Source: Neoarius graeffei | Taxonomy: Eukaryota; Chordata; Actinopteri; Siluriformes; Ariidae | Assembly (NCBI RefSeq): GCF_027579695.1 | Contig: NC_083587.1 | Location: forward strand, 45,931,232 to 45,995,231 | Length of the DNA stretch: 64,000 bases | Direction of reading: 5' to 3' | Part shown: piece by piece, positions 1 to 12,200 of the stretch | How the letters are laid out: each line of letters begins with the position of its first letter | Numbering within the stretch: the first letter of the stretch is position 1 | Translations under genes and position numbers: made by a program | The notes under the pieces: generated by a model | Databases searched by the model: none | Told to the model about the DNA's origin: nothing | Seen by the model: only the letters and a program-made list of their open reading frames with translations

Positions 1-262
1 CTTTGACCTTGAGTGACCCTAAAAGGTCAAACTCAAGGTCACGGATTTTCAGAGGGTTATAACTTGAAAACGGTTGATGGTAGACAGATGTTTACCATTA
101 TCAACTTATAGGAAGTGCCATACAGGCTTTCATTTGGCACCATGATCTTTGACCTTGAATGACTTTGAAATGTCAAACTCAAGGTCATGGATTTTCATAG
201 GACTATAACCTGACAGCTGATGATTGAGAAATATTACCATTATCAACATATAAAATAAGTGC
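1..262. repeat. Tandem duplication, about 146-bp unit, two copies
   Basis: The segment starting CTTTGACCTTGA at 1 recurs at 147 and both copies run through the shared block TTACCATTATCAAC. The copies have drifted by tens of percent. Each is rich in TGACCT/AGGTCA hexamers. No gene is seen here; the left end may continue outside the window. Confidence 0.8.
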
Positions 263-977
263 TGCCGGGCAGAGGTCCAGCCCAGATACCTCTGAGCCTC
301 CAAGCTTGTATTCAGATGACGATAATGAATTCAGAACCCTTATAAAAGCAACAACACAATCATTCAATAAGCCACCACAGCAATTTAATTTGAACTGTCT
401 CCTCCAGTACAGAACCTCTGCCACACCTTAAAAATCTCCTTTTCAGCCACATTTGAATGTAGAGACAGTTAATGGCCCAAGAGCAGAAGTGGTAGTCATG
501 GCAGAGCATGACGATGATGGTATAAAAGGACTGGGCAGGATGTAAACCCTGAACACCAGGTCCCATTAGTCTAAAAAGCAGCAGCCAGAGTCCCAACCAA
601 AACTAGATCCATGCTATAAAATGTATACAATAATTATAAAATACAGCGCTGAATACATGATACACTATAAAGCACTGAATGGTGACCTCCTGGTCTTTTC
701 TAATTGGTGTTCAGAACTGAGACATGGTCTCAATCTTCTAATCTATTTTTATGTTTTGCAATGACCATTTTAGCTGTGGTCTGAATTCAAGAGGGAGGTC
801 CACATAAACTATACAATTTACTTATTCAAAATATAACTTATTGCATTCATTGTTGTTTTTAGGCTGTATAATTTTGCTCATTTTTATAGAGGATGTCAGT
901 AGTTCTATAGAGAACTATGTCGTTCTATCAAGACTGACATTATTAAGACTGAATGACACGACAAAAATGGCAAAACT
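263..977. other. No recognisable gene or repeat
   Basis: AT-rich sequence. The short open frames present have no recognisable domain, splice sites or repeat family that I can name. Confidence 0.5.
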
Positions 978-988
978 GGTTGATAAAA

Positions 989-1301
989 GGCAGCACGGTG
1001 GTGTAGTGGTTAGGACTGTTGCCTCACAGCAAGAAGGTTCTGGGTTCGAGCCCAGCGGCCGACGGGGGCCTTTCTGTGTGGAGTTTGTATGTTCTCCTCG
1101 TGTATGCGTGGGTTTCCTCCGGGTGCTCCGGTTTCCCCCACAGTCCAAGGACATGCAGGTTAGGCTAATTGTTGGCTCTAAATTGACCGTAGGTGTGAAT
1201 GGTTGTTTGTCTCTGTGTCAGCCCTGCGATGACCTGGTGACTTGTCCAGGGTGTACCCCGCCTCTCACCCTGCACAGGATAAGCTGTTACAGATGATGGA
1301 T
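989..1301 (+). mobile_element. V-SINE-type tRNA-derived SINE
   Basis: A tRNA-like head carries an A-box-like TGGTGTAGTGG and a perfect B box (GGTTCGAGCCC). It is followed by the conserved fish V-SINE core (CCGGTTTCCCCCACAGTCC) and an ATGG-type tail. Flanking near-identical 11-mers GGTTGATAAAA (978-988) and GGTTGACAAAA (1302-1312) are the target duplication. This entry describes the family; later copies note only what differs. Confidence 0.9.
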
Positions 1302-1559
1302 GGTTGACAAAAACATTATTCTTTAATCACTCACTTTAAAAATATAATAAAAACAAATATAATAGTAGTTAGTAGTACCACCTTTGCATGATTTCAAATT
1401 TGGCTACTGCCTCTAGATGTCAGCAAACTTCTAAACTCGGCCTCGTACTCACTTTATACCATTCTGTGTATTATTCTAAGACTGTTGGTGGTGCTGTTAC
1501 ACACTGTTCCACAAAAGTCCAAAATAATGAATGCTAAAGTTAAAGATTAAATCATCGAT

Positions 1560-1915
1560 AGGCACCATAGTGGTGCAGTGGTTAGCACTGTCACCTCACA
1601 ACAAGCAGGGTCTGGGTTTGAACCTGCCGGCCAACTGGGGTCTTACCTGGGTGGAGTTTGCATGTTCTTCTCATGCCTGCATGGGTTTCCTCCAATCCTC
1701 TGGTTTCCTCCGACAATCCAGACATATGGATTAGGTCAACTGGCTACTCTAAATTGCCCATAGGTGTGAATGAGAGTGTGAATGGCTGTCTGGCTGTCTG
1801 TGTGTGTTAGATCCGCAAAAGCCTGGCCACCTGTCCAGTCTGTACCCTACCTCTCACCCAGTGTCAGCTGGGATTGGCTCCAGCCCACCCATGACTTCAA
1901 ATGATAAGCGGTGTA
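1560..1915 (+). mobile_element. Old, diverged V-SINE
   Basis: Same head, core and tail order as the copy at 989, but with many substitutions (for example GGTTTGAACCT in the B box). It ends near GATAAGCGGTGT without a clean tail. Age is inferred from the divergence. Confidence 0.8.
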
Positions 1916-2157
1916 AAAAGTGAACAAAAGATAGAATAAATAATCAACTTTGGATGAAATTGTGCCCAGAATTATCAACGTTGCTACAGACACATAAATC
2001 CAATCTGCATTGAGTAGTTTGAATGTTTGTTTTTACATAAGGAATAAACCAGATAACTAATCATTTAGAGAGCTAGGAATGTCATGATTTGCTAGACAAT
2101 GCTATGTAATGCTAGCTTACTCCCTTGCAGTTAACTAGGTAACACTGGGAGTAACAT

Positions 2158-3502
2158 CATAGGCGGTTTTAAATGGGGGCCGGGGGGGCCAGTGCCCCTG
2201 TAAAATTGCTCCTGGCCCCTGTTGTGGCCCCTGTGCTGAACAGATAATAAGCTTTATTAATTTCGACATGTGCTGGCTCGAAGATCGGAACTGACATGAC
2301 GGAGTGTTCTACACGCACACCGTTACCTGCAACAGAAAGATCAGCAGCAGCGCGAATTGTAAACTTCGGACGTGAGAGATAACAGCTGCAGCCCTGCAAG
2401 AACTAGGCTACTGCAAAGAAGCGAAGGTAAGGAAAATTATTCAATTTTGTAACATCAGTGTTTGCACATATCCGTGTTTTACTGTTGTTGTTCACTACAA
2501 TAATAAATCCGTTTTATTGCGCTTTCTTAAAAGTGCGTTGCACAGCAATAAGTAGCCTAACTTAATATTTTTGGGAAATGAGTAAAATAACCGACAGTGT
2601 TTAACCTTCTTGTAAAACTCGAATGGCCTTGTGATATGTAGAGGCTACATTCCTCTCCGTTTACTTTTTAGTATAGGCCTACTGTAGGCTATCATCATGA
2701 AAAGGAGCAAGAAGGACATTATGTCCTTTTTTGCCACTGTTGGCAAAAAGCAACATAGAGAGAGTAAGGAAGATGAAGATTATGAAAGAGGAGAGAGAGC
2801 CAGAGGTGGAGAGAGAGCCAGAGGTGGTGGTTGGAGAGGTGGAAAGTGAGGCATCTGAAAGGCAATCTGAGAGTGAGGATGAAGACATTCAGGATCAGAT
2901 TGAGGGACAGAATGAGGGACAACCCAACGAGTCATTGGGACAACCAGATTCACCATGCATATCAAGTACAGCACCATCAGGTTTGTGATGTTGAACAAAT
3001 GCGTGTGTGTGAGCAGTGTTGGCCTACAATTCATATAGCCTACCCTGAAAGTGTGAAGTGTGAATAAAAATTATAAATATAAAATAAAAATAATAGATAT
3101 AATAATAAATTAATAAATGAATAATGATAAATGTTCTCAGTAGCACTCTCATATTTACTGTATTCATCTTTCTCCAGATATCAGCAAGTGCTTGGACGAC
3201 ACTCCAGTGCAGCCACATCTGAAGAAAAGATTCATTGTATGCAAAAATAGAAATCTTATTTTACAAAAAAGAGAAACATGGTTTTAAGATTTATTGAACA
3301 CAATTTATTTTATGTTTAGGCTATTGAGACAGAATGTTTCTCATTGTATTTATGCTCAATGTATTTTGTTTTGGTTTTAAATAAACTAAACAAAACATTT
3401 TGAACGCTTAAATATTGCCATGTTTTGTCCATATGTGCCCCCTTGAAAAAACACTGGCCCCACCTCGGCCCCCCTAGTAATTTTGGTCTAGAACCGCCAC
3501 TG
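2158..3502 (+). mobile_element. Non-autonomous hAT element with exact 8-bp target duplication
   Basis: The element starts CATAGGCGGTTTTA and ends TAGAACCGCCACTG, giving terminal inverted repeats of the form CAGTGGCGGTT. It is flanked on both sides by AGTAACAT (2150-2157 and 3503-3510), the 8-bp duplication typical of hAT transposons. Further in, both ends carry G-rich, C-rich inverted sequence with GGGGCCAGTG. At 1345 bp it is too short to encode a full transposase; only an amino-terminal remnant is left. Confidence 0.88.
2697..3230 (+). pseudogene. hAT transposase amino-terminal remnant, two exon pieces
   Basis: From the ATG at 2697 the frame begins MKRSKKDIMSFFATVGKKQ, a lysine-rich start with an SFF motif usual for TTF/ZMYM1-type hAT transposases. 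It stops after 50 codons at 2849. A second frame across the same stretch gives an acidic E/D/S-rich segment, so a frameshift is likely. A possible donor follows at about 2980 (CAG/GTTTGT). After an acceptor-like TTTCTCCAG, a second piece starts near 3178 (DISKCLDDTPVQPHLKK) and resembles the region before the TTF zinc finger. No catalytic domain is present. The exon reading is inference. Confidence 0.5.
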
Positions 3503-3510
3503 AGTAACAT

Positions 3511-3885
3511 TCAGCTGAAGAAAAAAAAATAATCGTCACTGCTCATTACAAACAAAACCAGGACAGCAAAGACACTGACACAGACCTTTCTCATACCAGC
3601 AAATCTGTTTGAGTTCTCATGTGGTTTTCAGCTGTCACTACACCACTGATCTTAACTCGTTAGCATAGAATTTAGCTAACAATGCTAACACCTATAGAGA
3701 CAACCGTTTAAAAAAAACTCATGAGAGCTTATTACAAATTAAGACAGGACAGTGAAGACACTTGACTATTCCTTTTCTTTTCCTGACCAGCTGAATTCTG
3801 TGTTTATAGTGTTATAACTTCAAGCAGGTGAATAGCTGAATGGGCAACACCCCCAGGTCATGCTCAAATGCTAATACTAGACACA
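3511..3885. other. No gene seen
   Basis: Sequence between the hAT element and the next SINE. I see nothing beyond short A-runs and no recognisable repeat ends. Confidence 0.5.
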
Positions 3886-3896
3886 GGCGTTTGATG

Positions 3897-4276
3897 CCTC
3901 ATCTCATCTCATTACCTCTAGCCGCTTTATCCTGTTCTACAGGGTCACAGGCAAGCTGGAGCCTATCCCAGCTGACTACGGGCGAAAGGCGGGGTACACC
4001 CTGGACAAGTCGCCAGGTCATCACAGGGCTGACACATAGACACAGACAACCATTCACACTCACATTCACACCTACGGTCAATTTAGAGTCACCAGTTAAC
4101 CTAACCTGCATGTCTTTGGACTGTGGGGGAAACCGGAGCACCCGGAGGAAACCCACGCGGACACGGGGAGAACATGCAAACTCCACACAGAAAGGCCCTC
4201 GCCGGCCACGGGGCTCGAACCCAGACCTTCTTGCTGTGAGGCGACAGCGCTAACCACTACACCACCGTGCCGCCCC
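3897..4276 (-). mobile_element. Full-length V-SINE
   Basis: The minus-strand copy has an intact head (GGCGGCACGGTGGTGTAGTG on its own strand) and a GAGATGAGATG tail. An exact 11-bp duplication GGCGTTTGATG lies at 3886-3896 and 4277-4287. Confidence 0.95.
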
Positions 4277-4287
4277 GGCGTTTGATG

Positions 4288-4968
4288 TAACAAATAATAA
4301 AAATGCTTGGATGATATAATTATACAGTTCACCCTGCTAGTCCAGTTATACCAGCGATCCCAGCTACAGATCGGTCTTCTCTGATTTTCATTTGATAGTT
4401 GGAGAAGAATAGCATACTGCTAACTTGCTTGGTAATATCTGCAACCTTTTCGATGACATTTTGTGGTAAAATGTTTCATCACAAAGAAACACTGTTGTAG
4501 TGTATGTCATGTTAGGCTAATAATAATAAATCTAACGAGCACACCCAATGAAAATGTTTACTTTTATGAGGTACATGCGGCAGAATAAACATGTACATGA
4601 AGAAAAAAAAAAAACAAAGAAGCCTTTGTCACATATAGCTTGTTAGGATGTTGGGGTCAGAGCACAAGCAGCTGTAATACGGCACCTCTGGAGCAAAACG
4701 GGTTTAGGGCCTTGCTCAAGGACCCAACAGTGGCAGCTTGATGGTTTAGGAGCTTGAATCATAACCAACATTACAATGACATTTAATTACCTTATTCCTT
4801 ATGAAGGAACGTGTTGTAGCCATGTGATAATTAAAATTTCTGCAGTGCCTGGAACTTAGTCAACACATTAAAAGAAAAAGAAATGCTTTAATACGCCCGT
4901 AATATCACTGTGCATTTGTGATTTTTTTTTAAACTGTTAATGTCAGCTCATCTTTCCAAATTTTTAAT
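4288..4968. other. No gene; SINE-tail-like fragment near 4640-4760
   Basis: The block around TTGCTCAAGGACCCAACAG resembles the 3' part of common fish SINE/L2 repeats, with no recognisable head. The rest is unassigned AT-rich DNA. Confidence 0.4.
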
Positions 4969-4979
4969 CCATAAGAGCT

Positions 4980-5356
4980 CATCTCATCTCATTATCTCTA
5001 GCCGCTTTATCCTTCTACAGGGTCGCAGGCAAGCTGGAGCCTATCCCAGCTGACTACGGGCGAAAGGCGGGGTACACCCTGGACAAGTCGCCAGGTCATC
5101 ACAGGGCTGACACATAGACACAGACAACCATTCACACTCACATTCACACCTACGCTCAATTTAGAGTCACCAGTTAACCTAACCTGCATGTCTTTGGACT
5201 GTGGGGGAAACCGGAGCACCCGGAGGAAACCCACGCGGACACGGGGAGAACATGCAAACTCCGCACAGAAAGGCCCTCACCGGCCCCGGGGCTCGAACCC
5301 AGGACCTTCTTGCTGTGAGGCGACAGCGCTAACCACTACACCACCGTGCCGCCCCC
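4980..5356 (-). mobile_element. Full-length V-SINE
   Basis: Young-looking copy with the short variant ATCCTTCTACAGGG in place of ATCCTGTTCTACAGGG. Exact 11-bp duplication CCATAAGAGCT at 4969-4979 and 5357-5367. Confidence 0.95.
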
Positions 5357-5479
5357 CCATAAGAGCTACATAATCTTAATTTATTATCCAGAACAGCAAA
5401 GGTCAGCAAAACACAACTCCATGTTAAACAAGCGTGTTCTGAGAGCACAATATCCCCTGCTGCCAACTATTTCTATGCT

Positions 5480-5755
5480 GTAAGTGCTTCATACACCTTC
5501 ATGAAATTGTCAAAGTACAAGTTTGGTAACCAAGAGCTGTAACTCTAGTAAAATGTGACTGAATTGAACGAAATTGCAATATGCGTATTACAGACATATA
5601 ACAACAAAGAATCCTGTCAAGTTTCATGAAATTCTTCCAAAAATTGTGAGAGGAGTTGATTTCAGAAGGCGAGTACCCTTCCTGGGACGGATAGACGGAC
5701 GGACCTTGCCACGACATAATCCCTCTTCGGGCCTTTCGGCCAGCGGGGGATAAAA
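5480..5755. repeat. Unassigned interspersed-repeat-like segment downstream of ino80c
   Basis: Contains GGACGGATAGACGGACGGAC and a GC hairpin (GGGCCTTTCGGCC) next to TAATCCC, an arrangement I associate with dispersed fish repeats. It lies 3' of the ino80c stop codon and could be within its 3' UTR. No convincing minus-strand AATAAA was identified in this stretch. Confidence 0.35.
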
Positions 5756-6096
5756 ACTAACAGACAGACACCACTTTAAAAGCCCCAGCTTTATATTATA
5801 CAGCAAACAAACATACAAAATAGCTTTGTGAGTCAATCATTTAACATCTAATAAACCAAATATTGAGAATGAATCTTAAATACAATTCAATAAGATATTA
5901 CCTCACAGTGATACACATGTACAACTTTGCCATTAACAAGGATCATAACAAATGAGTTTCTGTGATCTTGTGTCATACTCAGGAAGTCACTAGTGCCTGA
6001 TGTAATTTCCTGAACACAACGTTTGAAGCGAGTCCAGTGTTGTCTTCATGTATTCAGAAAATTGGACATGAACGTGTGTGAGAGAGAGAGAGATGA

Positions 6097-6228
6097 TCAG
6101 GGCACGATGCAGGTGGCTTTTCGTAATGCCAGGTAGCCCGCCACTACATCTGTAGGTAGGAGACGGATGTACGAAAACTCTTCAGATGAGGTAAACCGCA
6201 GCTTAGTCTGAGGGTCTGTGTAGTTTGC
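6097..6228 (-). CDS. ino80c: ino80c coding exon 5 and stop (residues 167-209)
   Basis: Acceptor TTTCTCCAG; starts ANYTDPQTKLRF with the rest of the YL1 C-terminal domain. It ends KATCIVP at the TGA at 6099-6097. Confidence 0.95.
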   Translation of the reverse strand, partial: ANYTDPQTKLRFTSSEEFSYIRLLPTDVVAGYLALRKATCIVP

Positions 6229-9200
6229 CTGGAGAAACAAAATGCCAAAAGTATTTACCAAACAATTTAGGAATTTCATACACATACATTACTCTACTTT
6301 GAAGCAATAGCCATGTGACGTTTTTACTCCGGATATTTTTAAAATGTTTGTCTACTAGTAGGCGTCTCAGCCATACTTAAAGGTTCACTTGTAATACACC
6401 AGACATTCCGTTTACATTTCATTGTTTAAAGTGTCTCATCATGCTTAATTCAGGAACCACATCATATCGTATGATTAAATTAGATTCTATAATTAGATGC
6501 CGTTTATCCAGTTACATAATAAAAATACGAATATCCAATATATACTTTAAGTTCAAATGTGAACTACATATAGCTTACCTTGGAATAAAATTCTAGCTAC
6601 ACAATCTAGATAATATACTGCAAATAAAATGGCACAGAACATATTATTATTAATCACATACACTACCAGTCAAAAGTTTGTACACCCCTACTCATTCATA
6701 GGTTTTTCCTGTGTTTTGACCATTTTCTACAGCGTAGAACAATACTGAAGACATCAAAACTATGAAATAACATTATATGGATACAAGTGTTTTACTGGGA
6801 ATTATTATACGTACAGGACACTTTTCAGATGGAATAAAAACATGTATTCTATTCCCTTCTAGCAGGTTTAATTCATTTGGTTTGATTGCATGCGACGTTG
6901 TTAGCATATCGCTTATCCTACGTGTATTACGTCACTCTACCCAATGGAGAATGAGCATTGAATATGGTTTACAATACCGCATTGTTATCAAGACATGTCG
7001 TCAGACGTCGGAGCTCATGGAAATATTCAATGAGAGTTTTCTACTACGCATGCAAGATTTTACTGCGACAGTTTACTGCGAGCAAACAAAGAAATGTTTC
7101 TGCGCATGCGCAACAGAAAACTTTAAAATTTGTAATATGCATCTTATGATAAAATGCCATAAGATATGCATTACACGTAAAACCTCTGCACTAGCGAGCG
7201 ACTGTGACAATTTGTAAAATCTATAATTGTTCCATCAAATATGTATAATAATAAATAATAATAAAAAATAGTTTTTTTCATGGTATATCAGATATATTCC
7301 ATTCAGCTAGCATGATACTGAACTCGTCTTTGACTCATTCAATATCATGCTACAGTGGTGCTTGAAAGTTTGTAAACCCTTTAAAATTTTCTACATTTCT
7401 GCATAAATGAGACCTAAAATATCATCAGATTTTCACACAAGTCCTAAAAGTAGATAAAGAGAATCCAGTTAAACAAATGAGACAAAAATATTATACTTGG
7501 TCATTTATTTATTGAGGAAAATGATCCAATATTACATATCTGTGAGTGGCAAAAGTATGTGAACCTCTAGGATTAGCAGTTAATTTGAAGGTGAAATTAG
7601 AGTCAGGTGTTTTCAATCAATGGGATGACAATCAGGTGTGAGTGGGCACCCTGTTTTATTTAAAGAACAGGGATCTATCAAAGTCTGATCTTCACAACAC
7701 ATGTTTGTGGAAGTGTATCATGGCACGAACAAAGGAGATTTCTGTGGACCTCAGAAAAAGCGTTGTTGATGCTCATCAGGCTGGAAAAGGTTACAAAACC
7801 ATCTCTAAAGAGTTTGGACTCCACCAATCCACAGACAGACAGATTGTGTACAAATGGAGGAAATTCAAGACCATTGTTACCCTCCCCAGGAGTGGTCCAC
7901 CAACAAAGATCACAACAAAGAGCAAGGCCTGTAATCCTCAGCAAGGTCACAAAGGACCCCAGGGTAACTTTTAAGTAACTGAAGGCCTCTCTCACATTGG
8001 CTAATGTTAATGAGTCCACCATCAGCAGAACACTGAACAACAATGGTGTGCATGGCAGGGTTGCAAGGAGAAAGCCACTGCTCTCCAAAAAGAACACTGC
8101 TGCTCGTCTGCAGTTTGCTAAAGATCACATGGACAAGCCAAAAGGCCATTGGAAAAAAATTTTGTGGACGGATGAGACCAAAATAGAACTTTAGTTTAAA
8201 TTAGAAGCGTTATGTTTGGAGAAAGGAAAAACACTGCATTCCAGCATAAGAACCTTGTCCCATCTGTGAAACATGGTGGTGGTAGGATCATGGTTTGGGC
8301 CTGTTTTGCTGCATCTGGGCCAGGACGGCTTGCCATCATTGATGGAACAATGAATTCTGGATTATACCAGTGAATTCTAAAGCAAAATGTCAGGACATCT
8401 GTCCATGAATTGAATCTCAAGAGAAGGCGGGTCATGCAGCAAGACAACGACCCTAAGCACACAAGTCGTTCTACCAAAGAATGGTTAAAGAAGAATAAAG
8501 TTAATGTAAGCCAAGTCAATGGCCAAGTCAAAGTTCTGACCTTAATCCAATCAAAATGTTGTGGAAGGACCTGAAGCGAGCAGTTCATGTGAGGAAACCC
8601 ACCAACATCCCAGAGTTGAAGCTGTTCTGTACGGAGGAACGGGCTAAAATTCCTCCAAGCCGGTGTGCAGGACTGATCAACAGTTACCGGAAACGTTTAG
8701 TTGCAGTTATTGCTGCACAAGGGGGTCACACCAGATACTGAAAGCAAAGATTCACATACTTTTGCTACTCACAGATATGTAATATTGGATCATTTTCCTC
8801 AATAAATAAATGACCAAGTATAATATTTTTGTCTCATTTGTTTAACTGGGTTCTCTTTATCTACTTTTAGGACTTGTGTGAAAATCTGATGTTTTAGGTC
8901 ATATTATGCAGAAATATAAATTCTAAAGGGTTCACAAACTTTCAAGCACCACTGTAGACATTCACCAAAGATAAACTTTATATCTTCGCATGACCGTGTA
9001 ATATCCTCTCTCTAATATATAGTAAACAAGAAAGTGATAAACGTAATATGCTTCATAGCAGAGAAGTTCCATATTCAAGAGATTATGGTAATACATCAAC
9101 CTGATTTTTATGGCTTTTGCAACCGTACAACGTCCGTACACCATCACAGGGTGCCCAATCGTAAGTGCAATGCAACGCATCTCAAACACAACTATACAAT

Positions 9201-12200
9201 GAAATTTGTATCTTTATTTACATAAGGGTTGTTTTACAATCAGGGTATGCAAACTAAAAATCACATTTAACACTTATTATCTTCAATATCAAAAGGCTTG
9301 ACTAAATAAACTTGGTTGTTTATTGTAGCCCTGTGATAGCTCTATTTACCATGCAAAAAAAATATTTGGTGATAACGTTATTTTTGGTGAATATACTGTA
9401 TGTCATATTTAGTAAAATTACTCGTGTCATTTAGAAAAACTGCTTTTTTGACCACAGGTAGCTCCAAAAGGGATGCACTTAAATCATTCTTTATACCATA
9501 AAACAAATATTTGGTTCCATATCATTGGAAACATAGTTAAGTTTTAATGTTGAATGTCAGTAAGTTTTCAGACTATTTTGATCAAATTAGTATGTAATTG
9601 TGTCAAAAAAATGTCCTCTCCAAGGACATTTTCATTTTACATTTTCAATATAAAATAACATATCTAAAATGATTATTTTCATCCTAAAATGTGGTCAAGA
9701 TATTGGGACATAAATATTAGAGACAACTAACACAGAGCTTACAGCCTTGTATTTAAAAGCACTATGGAAGTAGTGGATTCTGAATTGTCAAAAAAAAAAA
9801 TGTCCTCTCCAATTTTTTGTCAATTTAAAGAAATAGGTGACACTTAAATGAACAAGGCTGTGCAAGGTCTGCAGACTACACAAGAAAAAAAACCTAAATA
9901 GTTCATGAACATGCTATAACATTCACCTAATGTTATGGACTACTAACAATTTCTTAACTGTTGGAATTTTATTTCTAATCAGCTATTTTTTGACAAGGAG
10001 TCTTTGATAACATTTTTGCTACTTTTCTTTATCTTATAGCAGATTACACAAAACTACCATACACGTGCCAAAAAATTACCTGAAATCTGTTCTTTAACTT
10101 GTCCTTCACTTAAAAACTGGTACAAAAACCAGTTTGAATCAATTTGAATTTTGGACCCCTGTGACACAAACTTTGTACCCTGATTGTAAAACAACCCATA
10201 AGGTAGATGGGTTTTTAAATCCAGCACTTATTTTTAATTTGTTTTTTAAGAAAATAATATGGGATCATTTACTAACACATTTTACACTCATCAAGAGCGC
10301 TGCTTTTAGGCAGTGCCTAAATATATATATTATATATGCTATTTTAGATTCTTCAAAATAGCCAGCGTTTACCTTGACACTGTGCACACTATTGAGGTTT
10401 TTCACCCACGTGACCAAGTCATGTGATGCATCGTTAGGCTGCCATTTTGGACGTCACGGCTCGAATCAGTTTGAATGCGAGGAAGGCGACAAACGAAAAA
10501 CGTAAAAGAAAAAGGAGCGAGATGCAGAAAACACCTTCACTATCCAGCGACGTAGGGCATTTACAGGGCGAGCAGAGGGAGAGGTATTTGCAAAAATTGA
10601 GGTTAGCAGGCTTAGAAAACGACGTTTACCTGCTTCCACCAGGATTGTTCACTGACGTACGGAAGTACACGAAGCCCTCGTCTTTACCTGACTTCGGCCC
10701 ACATGATCTGTATACCTATGTCATTAAAAACCCATCGCCATACACAGGTATTGATCTGAAAGCGTACAAGAGTTTGGATGCCTACAAATATTTTGTGTCA
10801 GGCTGGGTAACATGCCTACATCAGCGGGTCGTCCCTGGAGCCGGTGGTCGCCATCTTATTACAGCTAAGGTTTGTTCACATTTTCATTTACTTTCGGTCC
10901 TCAGGATAAACAAAATGTTATTAAATGTCATTGAAATAACTTCTTAGTCTGTTGAGACATGGCCCGTTATAAATTTGCTGTTACCAGGCAATGACCAAGA
11001 ACTGTATTATTAGGGTCGGTGTCTGTGTTGTAGCAGTGTACTAGCAGCTAGCTGTTAGCACTAGCTAATGTCAACAACATCATAGCTGGTATGTTACTGT
11101 AGCAATGTTTACGTTCAGTCATTTGGATGACTGTTAAAACCTTTCAGTCTCAAGTTTTTCCTTTACTGTATTTACTAGTTTACTGTAATTATGATCCGGC
11201 AGCTATTTACACCGGATCCAGTGTAAATAGCTGCCGGAGCGCGCTCCAGCTTGCTCCCCCTCAAATTAAGCAGCGTGCTCCAGCTTGCTCCCGGAGTGCT
11301 CCGGGAGCAAGCCGGAGCGCGCTGCTTAATTTGAGGGGGAGCAAGCCGGAGCGCGCTCCGGAACCTCGGCCAGAGCACTCCGGGAGCAAGCCGGAGCGCG
11401 CTGCTTAATTTGAGGGGGAGCAAGCCAGAGCGCGCTCCGGCAGCTATTTACACTGGATCCGGTGTAAATAGCTGCCGGATCATAATTACAGTAAACTATT
11501 AAATACAGTAAAGGAAAAACTTGAGACTGAAAGGTTTTAACAGTCATCCAAATGACTGAACGTAAACATTGCTACAGTAACATACTAGCTATGATGTTGT
11601 TGACATTAGCTAGCTTGACCTTCAAAATGGCGGACACCGGGGCGTCACGTGACCCTGTGACATCAGGTGAAAAACCTCAATTGGCATTATCTTAACCAGC
11701 TTCATGAGGTAGTCACCTGGAATGCTTTTCAATTAACAGGAGTACCTCATCAAAAGTTAATTAGTGCAATGTCTTGCCTTCTTAATGTGCTTGAGATCAA
11801 ACAGTAAATAGTAAATGTACAGTAAATAGCCCTATTCGATAACTGTAGTATTTCAGTCAAGAACCACTCAACTAAGTAAAGAAAAACAACACCCACCATT
11901 AAAAGACAAGTCATGTCAAAGTAATTAATAAAAATAAATAAAAACTATTGAATTAGGAGGTGTGTCCAAACTTTTGGCTAGTACTGTACACCAGAAACAC
12001 ATGACCTTATTAACTTTCACAAAAAAAAAATTGTTTTTTAAAAAAATCAGCATTTGGTATGCATGCTTAAACCTAATGCTCCTTACGTGAGCTTCTTGTT
12101 CCAAATCCCAACACCTGCTTTATTACACATATCAGGAGAGGCACAATCTGGCTGTCTAAGCTGGTGGACTAATTAGCATGCGCAGACAACAGATCATTTC

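Larger units (their letters stand above)
10392..11680 (+). mobile_element. Unclassified TIR element with a SWIM/YqaJ-type exon and giant palindrome
   Basis: Ends are TTGAGGTTTTTCACC on the left and its complement on the right (GGTGAAAAACCTCAA ends at 11680). Both are followed by CACGTGAC-containing sequence and then GCCATTTTG. It interrupts the Tc1-type MITE at CACACTA/TTGGCATT, a junction shown by the uninterrupted relative near 41410. The exact target duplication (2-4 bp of A/T) cannot be fixed. Contents are a coding exon at 10447-10869 and an inverted repeat at 11061-11613. Confidence 0.7.
6666..11981. mobile_element. Tc1-type MITE split by several later insertions
   Basis: The left end CCAGTCAAAAGTTTG follows TA at 6664-6665. 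The right end CCAAACTTTTGGCTAG precedes TA at 11982-11983. An undisturbed relative at 41205-41730 shows that 6666 to about 6778, about 10335-10391 and 11681-11981 are the original element. Everything between is inserted. All of it lies in ino80c intron 4. Confidence 0.8.

Noticed and set aside
989-1060. tRNA gene candidates at SINE heads (here and at all other copies)
   Set aside because: A and B boxes are present but the acceptor stem does not close, and the sequences continue into SINE bodies.
841-1296. A 151-codon open frame on the plus strand
   Set aside because: It runs into the V-SINE at 989-1301. The same peptide (GFLRVLRFPPQSKDMQVRL) recurs at every V-SINE in the window.
11127-11547. 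Several mirrored open frames beginning MTVKTFQSQVFPL
   Set aside because: They are the two arms of the palindrome read on opposite strands, with no domain and low-complexity repeats.
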